Assembly (NCBI RefSeq): GCF_001425685.1
Contig: NZ_LMCY01000004.1
Location: 124,541-188,540, forward strand
Direction: 5' to 3'
Length of the DNA stretch: 64,000 nt
Source of the DNA: Massilia sp. Root335
GTDB taxonomy: Bacteria; Pseudomonadota; Gammaproteobacteria; Burkholderiales; Burkholderiaceae_D
Shown: one piece after another, positions 58,111-64,000 of the stretch
Numbering within the stretch: the first letter of the stretch is position 1
Layout: every line of letters begins with the position of its first letter
Notes under the pieces: model-generated
Database searches by the model: none
The model's input: only the letters and a program-made list of their open reading frames with translations
What the model was told of the DNA's origin: nothing
Made by a program: the position numbers and the translations under genes

Positions 58111-58992
58111 ATGGCAGTAGGCAAAGAGATACGTGGCAAGATCAAAAGCGTAGAGAATACGAAGAAGATCACCAAGGCGATGGAAATGGTCGCCGCGTCC
58201 AAGATGCGCAAGGCGCAGGAACGGATGCGTGCCGCCCGTCCATACAGTGAGAAGATTCGCAACATCACCGCCAATCTTGCTTCCGCTAATCCGGAGTACA
58301 CGCACCCGTTCATGGCCACGGCCAAGGATGCGAAGCAAAATGCGGTCGGCTTCATCGTCGTCACCACCGACAAGGGTCTGTGCGGCGGCATGAACACCAA
58401 CGTGTTGCGCCAGGTGACGCAGAAGACGCGCGAGCTGGAACAGGCAGGCACCCGGATCGAAGCGGTCGCCATCGGCAACAAGGGCCTCGGTTTCCTCAAT
58501 CGTATCGGCGTGAACGTCGTGTCGAGCCTGACCCAGATCGGCGACACGCCGCACCTGGAAAAGCTGATCGGCCCGGTCAAGGTGATGCTGGACGCTTTCC
58601 AGGATGGCAGGCTGAACGCCGTCTACCTGTGCTACACCCGGTTCATCAACACGATGAAGCAGGAGCCCGTCGTCGAGCAGCTGCTGCCGCTGCCGGCCAA
58701 GGCCCTCGAAGCCGACAAGGGCGGTTATGGATGGGATTACATCTATGAACCGGACGCGGCTGCCGTCATCGATGAACTGCTGGTGCGCTACGTCGAGGCG
58801 CTGGTCTACCAGGCGGTCGCCGAAAACCTGTCGTCCGAGCAATCGGCACGCATGGTGGCGATGAAGGCGGCAAGCGACAACGCGGGTAGCGTCATCGGCG
58901 AACTGAAGCTGGTCTATAACAAGACCCGCCAGGCTGCGATTACCAAGGAACTCTCCGAGATCGTTTCCGGCGCGGCTGCTATCAGCGCCTGA
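58111..58992 (+). CDS. atpG: F1Fo ATP synthase subunit gamma
   Basis: 293 residues. N-terminal [31 protein letters not shown] and C-terminal helix [18 protein letters not shown] form the rotor shaft. Confidence 0.97.
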   Translation: MAVGKEIRGKIKSVENTKKITKAMEMVAASKMRKAQERMRAARPYSEKIRNITANLASANPEYTHPFMATAKDAKQNAVGFIVVTTDKGLCGGMNTNVLRQVTQKTRELEQAGTRIEAVAIGNKGLGFLNRIGVNVVSSLTQIGDTPHLEKLIGPVKVMLDAFQDGRLNAVYLCYTRFINTMKQEPVVEQLLPLPAKALEADKGGYGWDYIYEPDAAAVIDELLVRYVEALVYQAVAENLSSEQSARMVAMKAASDNAGSVIGELKLVYNKTRQAAITKELSEIVSGAAAISA

Positions 58993-59060
58993 CGAAAACT
59001 CTTTGATCGCGGGGCGGTGGCGAGCGCGGGCGCGCTTGACGCTGCCTCCAAAGATCTTAA

Positions 59061-60494
<1,434 letters not shown>

Positions 60495-60520
60495 TAGCTT
60501 AGCCTCTTCAAAGGACACAC

Positions 60521-60946
60521 ATGGCAAATACCATTCACGTTGACGTCGTCTCGGCCGAAGAGCAGATCTTTTCGGGCGAAGCCGAGTTCGTCGCGTTGCC
60601 GGGTGAATCGGGTGAGCTGGGTATCTACCCGATGCACACCCCCTTGATCACGCGCATCCGCCCGGGTGCCGTGCGCATCAAAATGCCGGGCCGCAGCGAC
60701 GAAGAGTTCGTGTTCGTCGCCGGCGGCATCCTGGAAGTCCAGCCGAAAGGCGTGACGGTCCTGGCCGACACCGCGATCCGCGGTGCCGACCTGGACGAAG
60801 CGAAAGCCCAGGAAGCCAAGCGCCGTGCCGAAGAGCTGATGCTGAACAAGGACTCGCAGATCGACTACGCCAAGGCGCAAGCCGAACTGGCGGCGGCGAT
60901 CGCCCAGCTGGCGGCCATCGCCAAGCTGCGTCATAAAGGACGCTGA
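60521..60946 (+). CDS. atpC: F1Fo ATP synthase subunit epsilon
   Basis: 141 residues: N-terminal beta-sandwich ([19 protein letters not shown]) and C-terminal helical hairpin. Completes the operon. Confidence 0.96.
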   Translation: MANTIHVDVVSAEEQIFSGEAEFVALPGESGELGIYPMHTPLITRIRPGAVRIKMPGRSDEEFVFVAGGILEVQPKGVTVLADTAIRGADLDEAKAQEAKRRAEELMLNKDSQIDYAKAQAELAAAIAQLAAIAKLRHKGR

Positions 60947-60966
60947 TCGCTCTTCCGAGCGCTCCG

Positions 60967-60993
60967 AAAAAGCAGCCTGCGGGCTGCTTTTTT
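60967..60993 (+). terminator. Rho-independent terminator of the atp operon
   Basis: AGCAGCC, loop TGCG, GGCTGCT followed by T6; the 5' A-run also makes it work in reverse. Confidence 0.9.
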
Positions 60994-61004
60994 ATTTCCA
61001 AAAA

Positions 61005-61072
61005 CCGGGGTCAGAGCCCAGTTATTGGAAATGACTTGCAGTACATTGCCAAAATTCGGGCTCTGACCCCGG
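61005..61072. repeat. REP-like inverted repeat
   Basis: 15-bp perfect arms CCGGGGTCAGAGCCC and GGGCTCTGACCCCGG around a 38-base centre that itself pairs imperfectly. The GGGGTCAGAGCCC core resembles a dispersed repeat in related genomes; a REP-associated transposase origin is possible, none is encoded here. Confidence 0.7.
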
Positions 61073-61145
61073 TGCTAGCTGGCGCCGTTCGATGATGCAA
61101 ACCTGATAAGCTGGCATCAACGACAAGACGACGAGTTACAACGCC

Positions 61146-61577
61146 ATGCGAACCATCGAACAAATCCTCCGCGCCGCCCGGACCGTGGCCGTGGTCGGGC
61201 TCTCGAACAAGCCCGGGCGCGCCAGCCTGGAGGTCGCCAGCTACCTGCAGGCGCAGGGCTACCGCATCATTCCCGTCAATCCCGCCTACGCCGGCGAGGA
61301 GATCCTCGGCGAGACCGTGTACGCCACGTTGCAGGAAGCCGCCGACGCGCTCGCGCCCGGCGGGGCGCGCATCGACGTCGTCGATTGCTTCCGCAAGCCG
61401 GATGAGATCCCGCCCATCGCCAAGGACGCCATCGACGTGCGTGCCGGCTGCCTGTGGATGCAGCTCGGCATCGAGAACCAGGTCGCCGCCGACCTGGCCC
61501 GCGCCGCCGGCCTGGACGTCGTGATGAACCGCTGCATGCTGATCGAGCACCGCAAGCTGGGCGAGCAGGCCGCATGA
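61146..61577 (+). CDS. CoA-binding domain protein (YccU type)
   Basis: 143 residues. VAVVGLSNKPGRASLEVASYLQ and later VVDCFRKPDE, GCLWMQLGIEN and MNRCMLIEH match CoA_binding_2. Overlaps PPK2 start (ATGA). Role unknown. Confidence 0.88.
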   Translation: MRTIEQILRAARTVAVVGLSNKPGRASLEVASYLQAQGYRIIPVNPAYAGEEILGETVYATLQEAADALAPGGARIDVVDCFRKPDEIPPIAKDAIDVRAGCLWMQLGIENQVAADLARAAGLDVVMNRCMLIEHRKLGEQAA

Positions 61578-62416
61578 GCACGTCGATGCTGGAACGCTTC
61601 CGCGCGCCGAAGAACCTCGAACTGCGCGACAAGGATGCCGGCGATACCCCGCTGCGCGACGACAAGAAGGGCAAGCTCAAAAACGGCGAGATCAAGGAAC
61701 GCGAGCGCGAGCTGACGACCGAGCTGACGGCCGAGGTGGCCAAGCTGCAGGAAAAACTGTACGCGGCGCGCGATCAGAAACTCCTGCTGATCCTGCAGGG
61801 CATGGACACCTCCGGCAAGGACGGGACGGTCCGCGCGCTGTTCTCGCAGATCAACCCGATGGGCCTGCACGCCACCGGCTTCGTGGCCCCGACGGACAAG
61901 GAAAAGGCGCACGATTTTCTCTGGCGCGTGCATGCGCGCGTGCCGGGCAGGGGCGAGATCGGGATCTTCAACCGCAGCCATTACGAAGACGTGCTCGTGC
62001 CGCGCGTGGCGGGCGATCTCGACGACGACGCGCGCGAGCGCCGCTTCGCCCAGATCCGCGACTTCGAGCGCATGCTGGCCGAGACGGGGACGACGCTCAT
62101 GAAGGTCTTCCTGCACATCTCCAAGACCGAACAGCGCACGCGCCTGCAGGCGCGCCTGGACGATCCGGAGAAGCACTGGAAGTTCGATCCGGCCGACCTG
62201 GCCGCGCGCACGAAGTGGGATGTCTACCAGCGCGCCTACGCCGACACCATCAACGCGACGGACCGCGACCACGCGCCGTGGTACGTCGTCCCGGCCGACT
62301 CCAAAACCCACCGCAACCTGATCATCGCCCATCTGCTGCTGGAAACGATGCGGGGCATGAAGCTGGAGTGGCCGGCGCCCAGGGCGGACATGTCCAAGGT
62401 GAAGATCGACGACTGA
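61574..62416 (+). CDS. polyphosphate kinase 2 family protein
   Basis: 280 residues. Walker A GMDTSGKDGT (76-85), then FNRSHYEDVLVPRV with the Walker B/lid Arg residues, and WDVYQRAYADTINATD. Length and motifs suggest class III (acts on AMP/ADP with polyphosphate), class not proven. Coupled to the CoA-binding gene. Confidence 0.9.
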   Translation: MSTSMLERFRAPKNLELRDKDAGDTPLRDDKKGKLKNGEIKERERELTTELTAEVAKLQEKLYAARDQKLLLILQGMDTSGKDGTVRALFSQINPMGLHATGFVAPTDKEKAHDFLWRVHARVPGRGEIGIFNRSHYEDVLVPRVAGDLDDDARERRFAQIRDFERMLAETGTTLMKVFLHISKTEQRTRLQARLDDPEKHWKFDPADLAARTKWDVYQRAYADTINATDRDHAPWYVVPADSKTHRNLIIAHLLLETMRGMKLEWPAPRADMSKVKIDD

Positions 62417-62479
62417 GCCCCACGGGCCCGCGCGGATTGTCATAGAATGAAGATCCACCAACCCGCGTACTCTCCGATC

Positions 62480-63076
62480 ATGCTCAAGTCCACCGCTTTG
62501 CTGCTCACCCTCGGCGCCGCCGCGACGTTTTCCGCCACGATGGCGACGCCCGCGCTGGCGCAGACGCCCGCTGCCCAGCCGTCCGCCCATCCGGCCAGCT
62601 GCCCGGCCGTGTTGAAGCACACCTTCAACCGCCTGCAGGACGAAACGCCGCAGGACCTGTGCCAGTACAGCGGCAAGGTGGTCCTCGTGGTGAACACGGC
62701 CAGCTACTGCGGTTTTACCAAGCAGTACGAAGGCCTGGAAAAACTGTATGCGAAGTACGCGCCGCGCGGCCTCGTCGTGCTGGGCTTCCCGTCGAACGAT
62801 TTTAAACAGGAAGACGCCGACGCCAAGAAGATCGCCGACCTGTGCTACAACACCTACGGCGTGAAATTCCCGATGTTCACCAGCACCGTCGTGACGGGCA
62901 CGAATGCCAATCCGCTGTATTCGGAGCTGATCAAGGCCACCGGCAACCAGCCCAAGTGGAATTTCAATAAATACCTGATCGACCGGAACGGTAAAGTCAT
63001 CGACTACTTCCCGAGCAAGGTGACGCCGGAAGATCCGACCCTGGTCGGCAAGATCGAGCAGGCGCTGGGCGGCTGA
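62480..63076 (+). CDS. exported glutathione peroxidase family protein
   Basis: 198 residues. Signal peptide to ALAQ (about 28). Peroxidatic Cys77 in VNTASYCGFT, Gln/Trp partners in LGFPSNDF and PKWNFNKYLID, and an ADLCYNTYGVKF Cys typical of thioredoxin-dependent Gpx resolving cysteine. Reduces peroxides in the periplasm. The ATG before the signal was chosen; 11 codons of frame upstream are unsupported. Confidence 0.9.
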   Translation: MLKSTALLLTLGAAATFSATMATPALAQTPAAQPSAHPASCPAVLKHTFNRLQDETPQDLCQYSGKVVLVVNTASYCGFTKQYEGLEKLYAKYAPRGLVVLGFPSNDFKQEDADAKKIADLCYNTYGVKFPMFTSTVVTGTNANPLYSELIKATGNQPKWNFNKYLIDRNGKVIDYFPSKVTPEDPTLVGKIEQALGG

Positions 63077-63079
63077 TCC

Positions 63080-64000
63080 TTATCGATGCAGCACGGCCCT
63101 GAGCGGTCCGCGCAGGGCGTTGCAGACGACGATCTCCTGCGCCCGCGCGAGGCTTTCGCGCGTGAGCGGACACTCGATCGCGTCCCAGGCCGGATCGTCC
63201 AGCAGCACGCCGCGCATCACGCCGGGCAGGACGCCGGCCGACAGCGGCGGCGTGTACCAGCGGCCGCCGATGCGCACGAACACGCTGCTGCGTCCACCTT
63301 CCGTCAGTTCGCCGCGTTCGTTGAAGAACAGCGTGTCGAAGGCACCCACGCCTTCCGCCGCGCGCCAGGCGGCGTCGTAGCGGCTTCGAACGCTCGTCTT
63401 ATGGCGCAGGAACACGTCGTGCGCGTGCGTCGGTTCGTCCGCCAGCAGCAGCCGCACCGGCTCGTCCAGCGGCGCCAGCGCGCCCGTCTGCACGACGATC
63501 TCGCCATTCGGCCGCAGCGCGAGGCGCACGCGGTGCGGCGCATCGTCCGGCAACGCGGCGCAAGCCTCCTGCGCGGCACCGCGTGCGAGGCCGGGGTTGA
63601 ACGGATGGCCGAAATACGCCGCCGACGCGCCGAGGCGCGCGAGGTGGCGCTCCAGGTGGCGGCAACCGCCGGTGCGCGTGGCGTAGATGGTCTCGAAGAT
63701 CTCGAAGTCGTTCGACAGTCCCGTGAGGAAGCTCGCCTTGAGCCGGCATTCGGCATACTCGGCGCCGGCGTCGCTGTCGTACACGATGCCCGCGCCGACG
63801 CCCAGCTCGCCGTGGCGCACGCCGTTCTGTTCCGGCTGCAGCGTCAGCGTGCGGATCGGGACCGATAGACAGAAGTCGCCAAATCGGGCACCGGCGCGCG
63901 AACCGGCGCGCGCATCCTGCTGCTTGCCGAATCCGGCACCCGGCGGCGGCGGATCGATCCACCCGATCGCGCCCGTGTAGATGCCGCGCGCAGCCGGTTC
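63080..64000 (-). CDS. PabB-PabC fusion (aminodeoxychorismate synthase component I / lyase), partial
   Basis: Runs off the right edge, so its start is outside. The visible 306 residues begin in the chorismate-binding domain (RGIYTGAIGW, FCLSVPIRTL, GVGAGIVYDSD, ECRLKASFL) and pass directly into an aminotransferase class IV lyase domain (FEIFETIYA, FLRHKTSVRSRYDAAW, FFNERGELTEGGRSSVFV, PPLSAGVLPGVMR) with no break. The fusion makes 4-aminobenzoate for folate. Fusions of this type are known in betaproteobacteria. Confidence 0.9.
   Translation of the reverse strand, partial: EPAARGIYTGAIGWIDPPPPGAGFGKQQDARAGSRAGARFGDFCLSVPIRTLTLQPEQNGVRHGELGVGAGIVYDSDAGAEYAECRLKASFLTGLSNDFEIFETIYATRTGGCRHLERHLARLGASAAYFGHPFNPGLARGAAQEACAALPDDAPHRVRLALRPNGEIVVQTGALAPLDEPVRLLLADEPTHAHDVFLRHKTSVRSRYDAAWRAAEGVGAFDTLFFNERGELTEGGRSSVFVRIGGRWYTPPLSAGVLPGVMRGVLLDDPAWDAIECPLTRESLARAQEIVVCNALRGPLRAVLHR

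Overview
The window reads as a chromosomal segment of a GC-rich betaproteobacterium, most likely Oxalobacteraceae (Massilia/Duganella/Janthinobacterium type). This rests on base composition, the conserved order mnmG-rsmG-parA-parB-atpIBEFHAGDC, a PabB-PabC fusion and the many outer-membrane receptor and secretion genes; no marker search was possible. No tRNA, rRNA, CRISPR array or intact mobile element was seen.

Layout. (1) 0-8.3 kb, minus strand: a probable HlyD-type adaptor / C39-peptidase ABC exporter / GH13 alpha-amylase / GT4-type glycosyltransferase operon, followed by a double-glycine-leader, Ser/Thr/Gly-rich, four-cysteine peptide and a TraB/GumN-family protein. This is the best candidate for an undescribed system: a secreted and possibly modified peptide. 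(2) 8.6-13.1 kb, minus strand: a five-gene redox operon (diheme cytochrome c peroxidase lipoprotein, porin, FMN-binding protein, ApbE flavin transferase, b-type membrane protein) behind a sigma70-like promoter overlapped by a Fur-like palindrome. (3) 13.5-18.7 kb, plus: an Ig-repeat lipoprotein and a large TonB-dependent receptor, a terminator, then a 30-codon ORF and a second double-glycine-leader peptide. (4) 18.7-20.7 kb: an AT-richer patch with a decayed minus-strand coding relic and an OmpA-like lipoprotein. (5) 20.9-32 kb: housekeeping genes (glmS, an Lrp-type regulator, glmU, rsmD, coaD, ferredoxin), a chemoreceptor, a CHI-like protein and a LysR regulator. (6) 32.1-38.4 kb: Lrp regulator/putA divergent pair, alanine dehydrogenase and MTA/SAH nucleosidase.

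(7) 38.4-39.6 kb has no gene but carries three direct copies of a ~186-bp module. Each module holds four DnaA-box-like 9-mers at almost the same spacing, five of the twelve being perfect TTATCCACA. With two perfect parS sites and one near-match 8-12 kb away, and parAB at 51.7 kb, this is a candidate replication origin or a DnaA-titrating locus. (8) 39.6-48.8 kb, mostly plus: GMC oxidoreductase, a Liv-type ABC importer (ATPases, binding protein, permeases), an alpha/beta hydrolase, a TauE-like permease and a DUF1176 protein. (9) 49-61 kb, plus: mnmG, rsmG, parA, parB and the complete F1Fo ATP synthase operon. (10) 61-64 kb: CoA-binding protein, PPK2, glutathione peroxidase and, running off the right edge on the minus strand, a PabB-PabC fusion.

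Most starts were re-chosen from Shine-Dalgarno sites, signal peptides or 4-bp stop/start overlaps. Functions are by motif and family recognition only.
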